In this document: positions 55,070 to 64,000 of the stretch, one piece after another
Layout: each line of letters opens with the position of its first letter
Position numbering within the stretch: position 1 is the stretch's first letter
NCBI GenBank assembly: GCA_004558035.1
Contig: SFEJ01000003.1
Location: 61,617-125,616, forward strand
Direction: 5' to 3'
Length of the DNA stretch: 64,000 bases
DNA from: Opitutia bacterium
GTDB taxonomy: Bacteria > Verrucomicrobiota > Verrucomicrobiae > Opitutales > UBA953
Translations under genes and position numbers: made by a program
The notes under the pieces: generated by a model
What the model saw: the letters and a program-made list of their open reading frames with translations, nothing else
What the model was told of the DNA's origin: nothing
The model's database searches: none

Positions 55070-57916
55070 TCACTTGTCGCGGATGGCTTCCTCGCGGGCG
55101 CGGGCGTAGTCCGCGCCGGGAATGCCCCAGCGCGCCCCCCAGTTGACGACTTCCTTGTACGCCTTGCGTGCCTCGTCGTAGTCGCCGTCCGCCTCGCACA
55201 GATCGCCGACGGCGAAGAGCGCGCGCGCCAGCCAGTAGCCGGACGAGACGCCCCAGCGCGTGCTCGGATCGACGTTCCCGCGCGCCGCGCGGTCGAACAG
55301 CTCGTTCTTCACGCGCCAGAGAATTTTTCGGGCTTCGGCGCGGACGCGTTTCCGCGCTTCGGGCGAAAGATTTTCGGATTCCGCGGATTTCGCCGTCGCC
55401 TCGCCCCATTTGTAGCCGGCCTCGGCGCGGAGCTCGTGCGCGGCTCCGGGGCCGTTCTCGTAGGCGTCGCCGGGCAGACTGAAGAGGCGTTCGTAGGCGG
55501 CGATCGCCTTGCGCAGCGAGCTCGCGCGCGTTCCCGCGTCGGTCTGCGGCGCGGAGGCGAGCGCGAAAAGGCAGTCCGCGCGCGCGATTTCCGTGCGGCG
55601 CAGGTCCGGATGGTCGGGATATTTCGCGATCAGCGATTCGTAGACGACGAGCGCGGACTCGAAGTCGTTGAGCGAGCGGAAGCAGTCCGCCTGCCGCTTG
55701 CGCGCGTAGAAGACGAGCGGCGAATCCGGGTATTTCGCGATCAGCTCCTCGAGACGCGCGATTGCTTCGCGGAAGCGCCCGAAGGCCGCCTCCTGCTGCG
55801 CCGCCTCGAAATACGCGATGATGCCGTAGCGGGCGAACTTGGGTTCCGCGGCGCAGATTTCGATCATCTTTTCGAAACAGCGGAGCGCGTCCGCGAGCTG
55901 TCCCCGCTCGGCGTAGGCGCGGCCTTCGTCGAGGTAGGACGCGGGAACGGCGGTGCCTTCGGCGAATTCCGCGCGCAGGAGCTCGAGCTGCGCGCGCGCG
56001 GCGGCGAAGTCTCCGTCGGCGAGCAGCCCGCGCGCTTTGAGCAGCGCGGCGCCGCTCCGCAGCGCGTTCCGTTCGCGCGGCAGGCGGGCGTCCGGCGGGA
56101 GCGCGTCGAGCATCCTGCCGATCTCGTCGGCGGCGGCGACGGTCGTCTTCGGCGCTTCGAGCTCGAGCCCGAGCAGCGCGCGCCACCACAGCACGCGCAG
56201 GCGGTAGGTCTCGGGAACGCCGGGCTGGGCGAGGAATTCCGCGCAGCGCTTTTCCGCCGCCGCGAGCTTGCCCGAACCGCGCAGCTTCGCGATGAGAAAA
56301 CATTCCGCGCGGAAGACCCACTCGCGGTCGAACGGGAGCGCCGCGTTCCCGCGCGCGACGTCGATGAGCTCTTCCGCGCCCGCGAAATCGCCGGCGTTCA
56401 GCTCGCACAGCACGCGCTGGGAAAACACCGTTCCCGCGTAGCGGCGCGCGACGGAGCCCGCGCTTTCGGCGACCTTCGCGTAGGCGGACGAGGCGATCCG
56501 GTAGTCGCCCGCGAGAAAGCGGCAGTCCGCGAGCACGATGCCGATCTCCGCCTTTTCGTCCTCCGTTCCCGCGGCGTCCTTGAGGCGCTCGAGATAAGGC
56601 ACGGCGCGGCGGTACTCGCGGCGCGCCATCGCCTCGTCGGCGAGCACGCGGAGCACGTCCGGCACGAAACGGCTGTTCGGGTGCTTTTCCAGAATCTCGT
56701 TCGCCCACTTTTCGATCTCGTTCTCCCTGCCGCCGACGAGCCCGGCAATGCGGATGCGCGCGAAAAGCTCGAGGTCGGCGACGGCGGGATCGGGCCGAAG
56801 CCGCTCGGGAACGCCGGGAATCTCCTTCCCGTCGAAGAACGCGTCGATCTCCGCGGCGGCGGCGGACGCGGCCTCCTCGTTCTTGCGCTCGCCCGAAGCG
56901 AATTCGGACTCCGCCTTCTTTTCTCCGGCGGGAACGCCGTCGCCCTTCATGATTTCGCGGACGTTGCGCCAGAGCCCGGCGATCGCCGCCTCCTGCAGCG
57001 CGACGTCCGGGCGGCGGCAGAGCGCGCGCATGAAGGCGCGGCGCGCGCTTTCGCTCTTCGGCGAATCCTGCAGCACGCCGTCGAGAAAATCGAGCTCCGC
57101 GCGCGTGTTCGGCGGGATCTTTTCGTCTGCGGCGCGGGCGAGAACGGCGCGGGCGGCGCCGCGCTTCTCCGGATCGCGGTTCGCGTCGAGCGCGACGGAA
57201 AAGGCGTAGAGCCTGGCGAGGCGCACGCGCTCCTGCGGGTCCGTCGCGGCGTCGGCGCGCGCGCGGAGCGCCTCCAGCTCGGCGGCGGAAAGCTCGGGAA
57301 CGAAAGTCGCGTTCGCCCAGGCGCGCACGTATTCGAACTGGGCGCGCTGCTCGGCGCCGACGGCGCGTTTCAGCGCGGCGTCGAAACGCCGTTCCGCCGC
57401 CGCGTCGTCTCCCGCGTCCTTGGCGACGACCGCCGCCGCGAGCTCGAACCAGGCGGCGTCGCTCGGCGTCAGATCCGCTTCGACGACGCCCGCGAGCGCG
57501 GCGCCGGCTTCGCGGATTTCGCTTTCGCCGATCTTCGCCCACGCGCGGTAAAGCGCCTTCACGGAAGAACTCTCGCCGACGGCGTCGAGCGCCTTTTCCG
57601 CTTCGGCGAAGCGCCCGCGCTCGATCAGCGCCGAGGCGCGGATGCGCAGCGCCGCGTCGCGCAGCCCGCCGCCGACCGCGCTCTCGTCCTCCGCCAGCAC
57701 GTCGTCGGTGAATTCGAGCGCGAGCCCCGTGAGGCCGCTGCGCAGCGCGGAACTGGCGAGCACGACGTTTTCGCCCGGATTCGCGGCGGGAACGGCGACG
57801 TTCCCGGGCTCGCCGACCGGATTCGCGGCGGGTGTTTCCGCCCGGCAGAGCGCGCCGGACGCGACGGCGAGCAGCGCGAGCCCGCCGAGAAAAATCTTTC
57901 TTTCCGCAAAAAACAT
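55070..57916 (-). CDS. Large exported TPR-repeat protein
   Basis: The 948-residue protein begins with a signal peptide (FLGGLALLAVASGALCRAE) and is otherwise helix-rich with many tetratricopeptide-like units, for example FAEAEKALDAVGESSSVKAL, LADALRCFEKMIEICAAEPK and FRSLNDFESALVVYESLIA. A Cys (CRAE) at the end of the hydrophobic stretch lacks a good lipobox, so it is probably secreted rather than lipidated. Such proteins commonly accompany TolQ/ExbB genes and may organise an envelope complex with the divergent ExbB/TolQ gene 103 nt away. A strong leaderless promoter precedes it. Confidence 0.85.
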   Translation of the reverse strand: MFFAERKIFLGGLALLAVASGALCRAETPAANPVGEPGNVAVPAANPGENVVLASSALRSGLTGLALEFTDDVLAEDESAVGGGLRDAALRIRASALIERGRFAEAEKALDAVGESSSVKALYRAWAKIGESEIREAGAALAGVVEADLTPSDAAWFELAAAVVAKDAGDDAAAERRFDAALKRAVGAEQRAQFEYVRAWANATFVPELSAAELEALRARADAATDPQERVRLARLYAFSVALDANRDPEKRGAARAVLARAADEKIPPNTRAELDFLDGVLQDSPKSESARRAFMRALCRRPDVALQEAAIAGLWRNVREIMKGDGVPAGEKKAESEFASGERKNEEAASAAAAEIDAFFDGKEIPGVPERLRPDPAVADLELFARIRIAGLVGGRENEIEKWANEILEKHPNSRFVPDVLRVLADEAMARREYRRAVPYLERLKDAAGTEDEKAEIGIVLADCRFLAGDYRIASSAYAKVAESAGSVARRYAGTVFSQRVLCELNAGDFAGAEELIDVARGNAALPFDREWVFRAECFLIAKLRGSGKLAAAEKRCAEFLAQPGVPETYRLRVLWWRALLGLELEAPKTTVAAADEIGRMLDALPPDARLPRERNALRSGAALLKARGLLADGDFAAARAQLELLRAEFAEGTAVPASYLDEGRAYAERGQLADALRCFEKMIEICAAEPKFARYGIIAYFEAAQQEAAFGRFREAIARLEELIAKYPDSPLVFYARKRQADCFRSLNDFESALVVYESLIAKYPDHPDLRRTEIARADCLFALASAPQTDAGTRASSLRKAIAAYERLFSLPGDAYENGPGAAHELRAEAGYKWGEATAKSAESENLSPEARKRVRAEARKILWRVKNELFDRAARGNVDPSTRWGVSSGYWLARALFAVGDLCEADGDYDEARKAYKEVVNWGARWGIPGADYARAREEAIRDK

Positions 57917-57922
57917 TGCGGC

Positions 57923-57951
57923 ATTATGCGTCTCCCGCGCTCCCGCGGCAA
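57923..57951 (-). promoter_or_regulatory. Promoter of the TPR gene; leaderless start predicted
   Basis: On the minus strand TTGCCG (57951-57946), a 17-nt spacer and CATAAT (57928-57923) end 6 nt before the ATG at 57916. Confidence 0.65.
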
Positions 57952-58019
57952 TTGAGAATCGCGCCCGCGAAAAATCCGCTTTCCGCGGCGGCGGTTTCGC
58001 CGTAGAATGCCGCGCAACA

Positions 58020-58700
58020 ATGAACAGCGACCCATCTCAAGTTTCCCGCTTTTTTCTCCTGAGCGACGGCGGCCCGTTCGTCTGGGCGTTGGCGCTCGTC
58101 GGCGTCTTCGGCGTCGCGATCATGATCGAGCGCATCTACTACCTGCACAGCAAGCAGATCCGCGCGCAGGATTTTCTCGAAGGCATCCGCAACAATCTGC
58201 GCAGCGGGCACTACAACGAGGCGCTGACCGTCTGCGAAGAGGCGCCGGGGTCCGTCGCGCGCATCGTGAAGGCGATTCTCGTGCGGCGCGACCGCGGCGA
58301 AGCCGGCATGCGCATCGCCGCGGAGGAAGCCGCCGTCGCGGAGCTGCCCGCGCTCGAGCGCCGCGCGGGAACGGTCTGCGCGCTCGCGAAGATCGCGCCG
58401 CTCGTCGGCCTCGCGGGAACGGTCTTCGGGCTGCTGCGCGCGTTTCTGAACATGCGCTCCGCGGGCCATTACGCCTCCGCCGACCTTTTCGCCGGCGACA
58501 TCGCGAGCGCGCTCGCGGCGACGGGCTTCGGACTCGTGCTCGCGGTCGTCTTTCAGCTCGGGCATCACCTGATTGCCGGGCGCATCCGCGCCGTCACGAC
58601 GGATTTCGAAAAGACCGGAATCAGCCTCATCAACTTCATCGTCTATGAGCTGAACGAGCCGGACGCGGCCGCGGGCGCCGACGAGCCCGCCGCGAAATGA
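58020..58700 (+). CDS. MotA/TolQ/ExbB proton-channel family protein
   Basis: The 226-residue protein has three membrane helices (about 18-38, 120-145, 165-190). It has the ExbB/TolQ core LAKIAPLVGLAGTVFGLLRAF near 126 and the third-helix block ALAATGFGLVLAVVFQLGHH. ExbB/TolQ proteins use the proton gradient to energise outer-membrane transporters or envelope constriction with an ExbD/TolR partner, which is not found here. A TAGAAT box at 58003-58008 is 11 nt before the ATG. The ABC-F gene starts 13 nt after it. Confidence 0.9.
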   Translation: MNSDPSQVSRFFLLSDGGPFVWALALVGVFGVAIMIERIYYLHSKQIRAQDFLEGIRNNLRSGHYNEALTVCEEAPGSVARIVKAILVRRDRGEAGMRIAAEEAAVAELPALERRAGTVCALAKIAPLVGLAGTVFGLLRAFLNMRSAGHYASADLFAGDIASALAATGFGLVLAVVFQLGHHLIAGRIRAVTTDFEKTGISLINFIVYELNEPDAAAGADEPAAK

Positions 58701-58713
58701 GCTCCGGCGCGTC

Positions 58714-60657
58714 GTGTTTTCGCTGAGCGACATTCGGCTGCGCTACGGCCCGCGGGTGCTCTTCGACGGCGTTTCCGCGAGCATCGGCGCGCGGGAGCGC
58801 ATCGGCCTCGTCGGCTCCAACGGCGCGGGCAAGTCCACGCTGCTCAAGATTCTCGCCGGCGTGCAGGACTACGACGCGGGAACGCTCGCCGCCGCGAAGA
58901 ACGCCACCGTCGGCTATCTCCCGCAGGACGGGCTGGAGACGCACGGAAAGACGCTCGTCGCCGAGGTCGAAAGCGCCTTCGAGGACATCGTCTCCCTGCG
59001 CGCGAAGCTCGCCGCCGCCGACGCCGAGCTGCAGACGCTCCCGCCGGATTCCGACGCCTACCGCGACGCGCTCGGGCTCATCGCCGACATGGAGCGCCGC
59101 CTCGAAGACGCCGACGCCGCGCGCCTGCGTTCCCGCGTCGAGACGATTCTGCACGGGCTCGGCTTCGCGCAGAGCGACATGGAGCGCGACACGGGCGAGT
59201 TTTCCGGAGGCTGGCAGATGCGCATCGCGCTCGCGAAGCTGCTCCTGCGCGAGCCGACGCTGCTGCTGCTCGACGAGCCGACGAACCACCTCGACATCGA
59301 GTCGCAGGACTGGCTTGAGGGCTGGCTCTCGCGCTACGCGGGCGCGGTGATGCTCGTCTCGCACGACCGCGCGTTCCTCGATTCGGTCTGCGGGAAAATC
59401 TTCGCGCTCTCCGCCGGGCGGCTCGAAATCTACAACGGCGATTATTCCTATTTCGAAAAGACGTCGCGGGAACGCCGCGAAGCGCTCCGCCGCGCCGCGC
59501 GGAACCAGGCGCGCGAAATCGCGAAGACGGAGGAGTTCATCGAGCGCTTCCGCGCGAAGGCGACCAAGGCGGCGCAGGTGCAGTCGCGCATCCGCCAGCT
59601 CGAAAAGATCGAGCGCGTCGAGTTCGAGGAGGAGGACGACTCGCAGATCGCGTTCGCGTTCCCGCCCGCGCCGCAGAGCGGGCAGGTCGTGCTCGAGCTG
59701 AAGGACGTCCGCAAGGACTACGGCGACGTGCGCGTGCTGCGCGGCGTGAATTTCAGAATCGAGCGCGGCGACCGCATCGCCGTCGTCGGCGTGAACGGCG
59801 CGGGCAAGTCCACGCTGATCCGCCTGCTCGCGGGCGTCGAGCCGCCGAGCGCGGGAACGCGCGCCGAGGGGCTCAACGTCGCCGTGTCCTATTTCGCGCA
59901 GCACCAGGCGAAGGAGCTCGACCCGAACCTCGACGTGCTCACGACCGTGAACGACGTCGCCGCCGGGCTCGGCACGACGCGCCTGCGCACGCTCCTCGGC
60001 GAGTTTCTCTTCCGCGGCGAAGACGTGTTCAAGCCCGTCGGCGTGCTCTCCGGCGGCGAGCGCAACCGGCTCGCGCTCGCGCGGATGCTGCTGCGCCCGT
60101 TCAATTTCCTCGTCCTCGACGAGCCGACGAACCACCTCGACATGCGCTCGAAAAGCGTGCTCGCGCAGGCGCTGCGGCAGTACGCGGGAACGTTCGTCGT
60201 CGTCTCGCACGACCGCGATTTTCTCGACCCGCTCGTGACGAAGGTCGTCGAGGTGAAGAATCACGGTCTGCGCGTCTTTCTCGGGAACGTCAGCGACTAC
60301 CTCGCGGCGACCGCGGACGAGCGCGCGCGGGAACGCGAAAGATTCTCCGCCGCCGCTTCCGCCTCCGCGAAAAAGCCTTCGGCGGACGACCCGCGGGAAC
60401 GCCGCCGCGCCACGGCGGAACGCGCGAAGCGCCTCGCGCCCGTCCGCAAGAAAATCCGCGAGACGGAGGAGCGCATCGCCGCGCTCGAAGCCGAGCAGGC
60501 CGCGTTCGAGGAAAAGATGGCGGCGCCGGACTTCTTCGCGCGCGACGGCGAGGCGGTGAAGTCCGACATGGCGCGCTACGACGCCGTGAAGCGCGAGATC
60601 GCCGCCGCCTACGAATCCTGGGAAGCGCTCTCGCTCGAGCTCGAATCCGACGCGTGA
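58714..60657 (+). CDS. ABC-F family ATPase
   Basis: ABC-F proteins act on ribosomes to rescue or regulate translation, and some give antibiotic resistance. The 647-residue soluble protein has two ATPase domains: Walker A GSNGAGKSTLLK and GVNGAGKSTLIR, signature FSGGWQMR and LSGGERNR, and two Walker B LLLLDEPTNHLD and FLVLDEPTNHLD. The linker (about 240-320) has the charged helical arm. The C-terminal charged coiled coil (about 545-645) is Uup/YheS-like. No membrane segments are present. The start codon is GTG at 58714; no ribosome site is clear. It follows the ExbB/TolQ gene by 13 nt. Confidence 0.92.
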   Translation: MFSLSDIRLRYGPRVLFDGVSASIGARERIGLVGSNGAGKSTLLKILAGVQDYDAGTLAAAKNATVGYLPQDGLETHGKTLVAEVESAFEDIVSLRAKLAAADAELQTLPPDSDAYRDALGLIADMERRLEDADAARLRSRVETILHGLGFAQSDMERDTGEFSGGWQMRIALAKLLLREPTLLLLDEPTNHLDIESQDWLEGWLSRYAGAVMLVSHDRAFLDSVCGKIFALSAGRLEIYNGDYSYFEKTSRERREALRRAARNQAREIAKTEEFIERFRAKATKAAQVQSRIRQLEKIERVEFEEEDDSQIAFAFPPAPQSGQVVLELKDVRKDYGDVRVLRGVNFRIERGDRIAVVGVNGAGKSTLIRLLAGVEPPSAGTRAEGLNVAVSYFAQHQAKELDPNLDVLTTVNDVAAGLGTTRLRTLLGEFLFRGEDVFKPVGVLSGGERNRLALARMLLRPFNFLVLDEPTNHLDMRSKSVLAQALRQYAGTFVVVSHDRDFLDPLVTKVVEVKNHGLRVFLGNVSDYLAATADERARERERFSAAASASAKKPSADDPRERRRATAERAKRLAPVRKKIRETEERIAALEAEQAAFEEKMAAPDFFARDGEAVKSDMARYDAVKREIAAAYESWEALSLELESDA

Positions 60658-60692
60658 GCGCGCGCCTTTTCGGGCGGTTTTTCGGGACGCGC

Positions 60693-60748
60693 TTCGGGCG
60701 GTTTTTCGCGGAAAACGCCCCCGTTTTTTCGCCCGAAAAATTTTTTTT
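60693..60748 (+). terminator. Probable terminator of the ABC-F gene
   Basis: TTCGGGCG (60693-60700) pairs with CGCCCGAA (60730-60737), with a nested GTTTT...AAAAC stem inside, then eight Ts (60741-60748). TTCGGGCGGTTTTTCG occurs twice as a direct repeat (60669 and 60693). Confidence 0.65.
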
Positions 60749-60790
60749 GAAAATTTTCATCCCTTTATTTAAGCGGGCTGCAGGGAAAAC

Positions 60791-60804
60791 GTCACAATTG
60801 TGAC
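60791..60804. promoter_or_regulatory. 14-bp palindromic operator candidate before the RHS gene
   Basis: GTCACAATTGTGAC is a perfect palindrome, 41 nt before the RHS start, in the only regulatory spacer of that gene. TTGTGA/TCACAA half-sites are like those bound by CRP/FNR-type or Rex regulators, but the spacing here is too short for a standard CRP site. A direct repeat of the half (TGTGACACAATT) follows. Confidence 0.45.
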
Positions 60805-60844
60805 ACAATTCGTTTTCGGAAAAAGAGTAAGCTGTGCGCCGGTC

Positions 60845-63800
60845 ATGCTCCACGAACCCGAAAAATCATCCCTGAACGTTCCCGCCTCCGCCGGCTTTTC
60901 CCGCCTCGGAGCGCTCCTGCTTCTTCTCTCCGCCGGCGTTCCCGCCGCGTTTCTCGCCGCCGAAGGCTTTCGCGCGGAGACGCCCGCCGACCGCATGGCG
61001 TACGCCGCGCGCGCCGAGGATTCCGACGGCGACGGTCTGCCCGATTCCGCGGAACTCGCGCTCGGCTTCGATCCCGACGATCCCGCGGACGGGCTTTCCG
61101 ACGCCGACGGCGACGGCCTTTCGCTCGCCCAGGAATGGATCCTGGGCACCGATCCGAACGACGCCGGCGATCCGCCGTCGGGCGCCGCGGCGTGGTTCGC
61201 CGCCTTCCCGGGAGGCGCTTCGGGAACGCCGGACGAAACGTCCCGCCCGAGCGGCGGGAACGCCGCTTCCGCCGCCGAGGCGACGGAGGAGCAGCCCGCC
61301 GTCCTCGCCGCCTCGGAAGCCGCTTCGGCGGGCGCCGCCGTCTCCGCCGCCGCGACGGGCGACTCGGGCGGGAGCGCTCCCGCTTCCGCCGCGTCCGTGT
61401 CGGACGGCGGCATCTGGGTTTACGAGCCGAAGACGTTCACCTTCGTGGTCGCCGACAAGACGATCAGCACGGGCCCGGAAATCTCTTACGGCGGAACCGA
61501 GCCCTCCGGCACCGCCGCTTTTTCGCAAAGCTTCTCCGGCTGGGCCTGCATGACCTCGGGAACGACGCTTCAGGTCGGCGCGGACGACACGGGAAGCGTC
61601 ACCGTCGGCGGCGTCACCGCGAGCGCGCCCGAGGGGCAGCACGCGTTTCAGTGGGGCGAGCCCGTCACCTATTCGGGGCCGGAAGGCTGGGTCGAGGCGT
61701 ACGCGGAGCATTCCAGCGTCGGCGGTCCCTACGGATTCACGGTTTCCGGAGTGTCCTTCTACGAAAGACGCCTGGCGGACGCTTCCGTCGACGACGGCGA
61801 CGACGACTGCGGCGCCTGCGGCGAGAGCTGCCCGCTCGTCAGCAAGGCGGAGAACGGGAGCGTCGATTTCTCCCAGCCTTTCGGGCGCACGCCCTTCGCC
61901 GCCGGTTTCCGCGGCGGCGTGCTGCGGCTGAAGAAGAACAGCCCCGACGACGCCGCGTACACGCCCGCCGGGCTCGCCTACGACCATTACGTCGCGCGCC
62001 GCGTGACGGCGAAGAATTACGCCGCGCAGTCGGCGACCATATCCGTGGACGGACTGCGCAGGAACGTTTACGCGAACGGCGTTCCCGCCGAAGACAACGC
62101 TTGGAAAAGTTCCCGCGTCCGCGTGAACGCCGACGGGACCGTCGTCGAGCGCTTCGCCGACCGCACCGAAATCACCTACGCGGCGGACGGCTCGCTCGCC
62201 TCCGTCGTCTCGCCCGAAGGCGTCGCGCTCACGGCGGCGCAGCTCGGCGTGAGCGTCGCGCGCGACGCGGGAACGGGCGCGCTGCGGCAGATCTGGTCGC
62301 GCGCGGACGGGCTGCTGGACATCGTCTCGACCGGCGAGACGAGTTACGAAATCCGCTGGTACAAGCACGGCGACTTCGCGGACAGGAACGCCGCCGGGCT
62401 TTACGTCCCCTCGGGAACGCCGGTCAAGACGTTCCGCGTGCGCAGGGCGGCGGACGCCGAAAACAAGGAGTTCGCGCTCGCGCTGACGGAAAGCCGCGGC
62501 TCCCTCGCCTTCGACTACGTCTGGAGATTCGATGCGCAGACCGGCGCCTGGACGTTCGCGCACGGCGGCGAGACGAGCGTGCGCCGCCTTGAAAATCTCG
62601 GCTCCGGGAAATTCGCGGTCACCGAAACGAAGACGAACGCTTCGGGAACGCGGACGCGCCGCGAAGTCGTCGATTCCGCCAACGGCAACCGCTTCGTCGG
62701 CAAAAGCGTCGGCGGCGTCGCGGAATACACGGCGACGCGCGTGACGAGCGGAAACGGCCTCGGCAAGCCCGCGACGGAGACGGACCGCGCGGGAACGACG
62801 CGCGCCTACGTTTACGACTCTGCGGGGCGCGTCACGCGCGAGACGCTTTCGCGCGGCTTCGGCGGGCTCGTCGAAACGACGGAATACGCCTACGCGACGA
62901 CGCCCTCGGGCGCCTTCCCGGACCCGCGTCCGCGCACGGTCGTTCACAAGATCGCGGGGACGGTCTTTAAGACGGAGACGTTTTCCTACGACGACGATTC
63001 CGCGGGCGGGCGCACGGAGACGCGCTCCGTCACGGCGAACGGCGAAACGCTGACCGCGCGCACGCTTTATTATCCGGCGAACACGGGAACCGTCGCCGCC
63101 GGGCGCGTGAAGCTCGAAATCCGCGAAGACGGCACGGCGACGTTCCGTGAATACTCCTCGACTCCCGTTCCCGCCGCCGTCGGCGCGTCGTCGGATCTCG
63201 GATACACGGAAACCGTGACCGAGGGCGTCTTCGCCGACGGCGCGTTCGCGCCCGTTCCCGGGAAATCGACGCGCGTCGTGCGCGTCTTCGATTCGCGCGG
63301 GAACGAGACGCGCACCGAAAACCACGCGCACACGGGCGCGGCGTTCGAGCTCGTCTCCTGGGAAAACAAAACCTATTCGCCCGCGCACAAAGTGATCGCG
63401 ACGACGCGCTCCGACGGCAGGACGACGAGCGCGGATTACATCTGCACGGGTCCCGTGTGGACGATCGACGCCGACGGCGTGCGCACCGACAACGTCTACG
63501 ACGCCGCGAAACGCCTCGCGAGCTCCACGCGGCACGGCGCGCGCGGGGACGTGACGACGACCTACGCCTACGACGCCGAAGACCGCGTGATTTCGGAAAC
63601 GGAAACGTCGGGCGCGCTTTCGCGGACGCGTTCCCGCGCCTACGACGCGCGCGGCGAACTCGTCTCCGAGACCGACGCGCTCGGCAAGTCGACGACGTAT
63701 TCGATTTCCGACGACGGGCTGACGGAGACCGTGACGTTCCCGGACGGCGGCACGCGCGTCACGCGCAGGAACGCGGACGGCTCGCTCGCGTCCGTCACGG

Positions 63801-64000
63801 GCACGGCGGTCGTCGCGAAACATTACGTCTATTCCTTCGACGCCGAAAACGCGCTGAAGATCACGACGGTCTTCACGGGCGGCGAAGACTCCCCGCGCTG
63901 GGAAAAAACTTACGTTGACGGGCACGGGCGCACGGTGAAGACGGAGCGCCCCGGTTTCGGCGACGACGTCGTGCTGACGACGGAAAACGCCTACGCGGGA
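60845..64000 (+). CDS. Exported YD/RHS-repeat protein, partial
   Basis: The frame starts at 60845 and runs off the right edge, leaving about 1,050 visible residues. A signal or anchor segment (LGALLLLLSAGVPAAFLAAE) is followed by calcium-type repeats DSDGDGLPDSAEL and DADGDGLSLAQEW (thrombospondin type-3-like, about 60-100), an Ala/Ser-rich linker, a Cys-rich turn DDDCGACGESC near 320, and a long YD-repeat region with units such as YVYDSAGRVTRET, YAYDAEDRVISET and YDARGELVSETDA. RHS proteins form a shell around a C-terminal toxin or lectin; that end is beyond the window, so the effector is unknown. A palindrome upstream may regulate it. Confidence 0.88.
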   Translation, partial: MLHEPEKSSLNVPASAGFSRLGALLLLLSAGVPAAFLAAEGFRAETPADRMAYAARAEDSDGDGLPDSAELALGFDPDDPADGLSDADGDGLSLAQEWILGTDPNDAGDPPSGAAAWFAAFPGGASGTPDETSRPSGGNAASAAEATEEQPAVLAASEAASAGAAVSAAATGDSGGSAPASAASVSDGGIWVYEPKTFTFVVADKTISTGPEISYGGTEPSGTAAFSQSFSGWACMTSGTTLQVGADDTGSVTVGGVTASAPEGQHAFQWGEPVTYSGPEGWVEAYAEHSSVGGPYGFTVSGVSFYERRLADASVDDGDDDCGACGESCPLVSKAENGSVDFSQPFGRTPFAAGFRGGVLRLKKNSPDDAAYTPAGLAYDHYVARRVTAKNYAAQSATISVDGLRRNVYANGVPAEDNAWKSSRVRVNADGTVVERFADRTEITYAADGSLASVVSPEGVALTAAQLGVSVARDAGTGALRQIWSRADGLLDIVSTGETSYEIRWYKHGDFADRNAAGLYVPSGTPVKTFRVRRAADAENKEFALALTESRGSLAFDYVWRFDAQTGAWTFAHGGETSVRRLENLGSGKFAVTETKTNASGTRTRREVVDSANGNRFVGKSVGGVAEYTATRVTSGNGLGKPATETDRAGTTRAYVYDSAGRVTRETLSRGFGGLVETTEYAYATTPSGAFPDPRPRTVVHKIAGTVFKTETFSYDDDSAGGRTETRSVTANGETLTARTLYYPANTGTVAAGRVKLEIREDGTATFREYSSTPVPAAVGASSDLGYTETVTEGVFADGAFAPVPGKSTRVVRVFDSRGNETRTENHAHTGAAFELVSWENKTYSPAHKVIATTRSDGRTTSADYICTGPVWTIDADGVRTDNVYDAAKRLASSTRHGARGDVTTTYAYDAEDRVISETETSGALSRTRSRAYDARGELVSETDALGKSTTYSISDDGLTETVTFPDGGTRVTRRNADGSLASVTGTAVVAKHYVYSFDAENALKITTVFTGGEDSPRWEKTYVDGHGRTVKTERPGFGDDVVLTTENAYAG

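Overview
This window looks like chromosomal DNA of a GC-rich, Gram-negative bacterium, most probably a member of the Verrucomicrobiota (Opitutae-like) from a gut or other glycan-rich, oxygen-poor habitat. The assignment is inference. It rests on two exported proteins ending in PEP-CTERM sorting tails (about 47 and 48 kb), an LPS heptose epimerase (hldD), an outer-envelope style TolQ/ExbB gene, HprK without a visible PTS, a Ser-type sulfatase with an anaerobic sulfatase maturase, and a menaquinone gene (menB). No rRNA, tRNA, CRISPR array, insertion sequence or complete prophage was seen.

Layout. 0-5.3 kb: a leftward operon mnmE-mnmG-unknown-lipoprotein-M23 peptidase, with two perfect parS (ParB-binding) palindromes, one inside mnmG. 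5.4-9.8 kb: rpsR, menB, argS and dnaN. parS, mnmE/mnmG and dnaN together suggest the origin-proximal part of the chromosome. 9.9-12.9 kb: lepB-hpt-hisB-hisH. 13-17.6 kb (leftward): hldD, a UbiB-family kinase with a phasin-like partner and an exported unknown, and an EamA protein. 17.7-20.4 kb: an ICMT-family methyltransferase and an LtaS-like sulfatase-fold transferase. 20.5-30.2 kb: mutS, a zinc-ribbon membrane protein, an SUMF1-domain protein, an SGNH hydrolase, dapA, an NfeD-flotillin pair and argG. 30.4-37.8 kb: pyruvate phosphate dikinase with a histone-H1-like tail, typA, a BioC-like methyltransferase and an anaerobic sulfatase maturase. 37.8-38.4 kb: an intergenic locus of tandem structured repeats with an unlisted 36-residue hydrophobic sORF. 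38.4-46.9 kb: mtfA, a second SGNH hydrolase, alaS, hisI, a family-4 uracil-DNA glycosylase and psd. 46.9-52.5 kb: a GH16 enzyme, a PEP-CTERM protein, a repeat-rich spacer, gatB and the sulfatase. 52.5-60.7 kb: hprK, gltA, a large TPR protein, an ExbB/TolQ gene and an ABC-F ATPase. 60.8 kb to the right edge: the start of a large YD/RHS-repeat protein.

How the genes work together. Most are housekeeping (translation, tRNA modification, replication, repair, histidine, arginine and lysine synthesis, central carbon). The accessory theme is secretion and glycan processing: signal peptidase, exported hydrolases (GH16, two SGNH), a Ser-type sulfatase and its maturase, and PEP-CTERM proteins.

The strongest unexplained signal is genome-scale: the word GTTCCCG and its complement CGGGAAC, usually extended to CGTTCCCGC / GCGGGAACG. 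It occurs about 250 times by hand count, on both strands and inside and outside genes. At several gene ends two copies face each other and form the terminator hairpin. This is the pattern known for DNA uptake sequences in Neisseria and Pasteurellaceae, but uptake is an inference here. A second pattern is -10 boxes placed only 6-12 nt before start codons, which suggests leaderless or very short-leader mRNAs.
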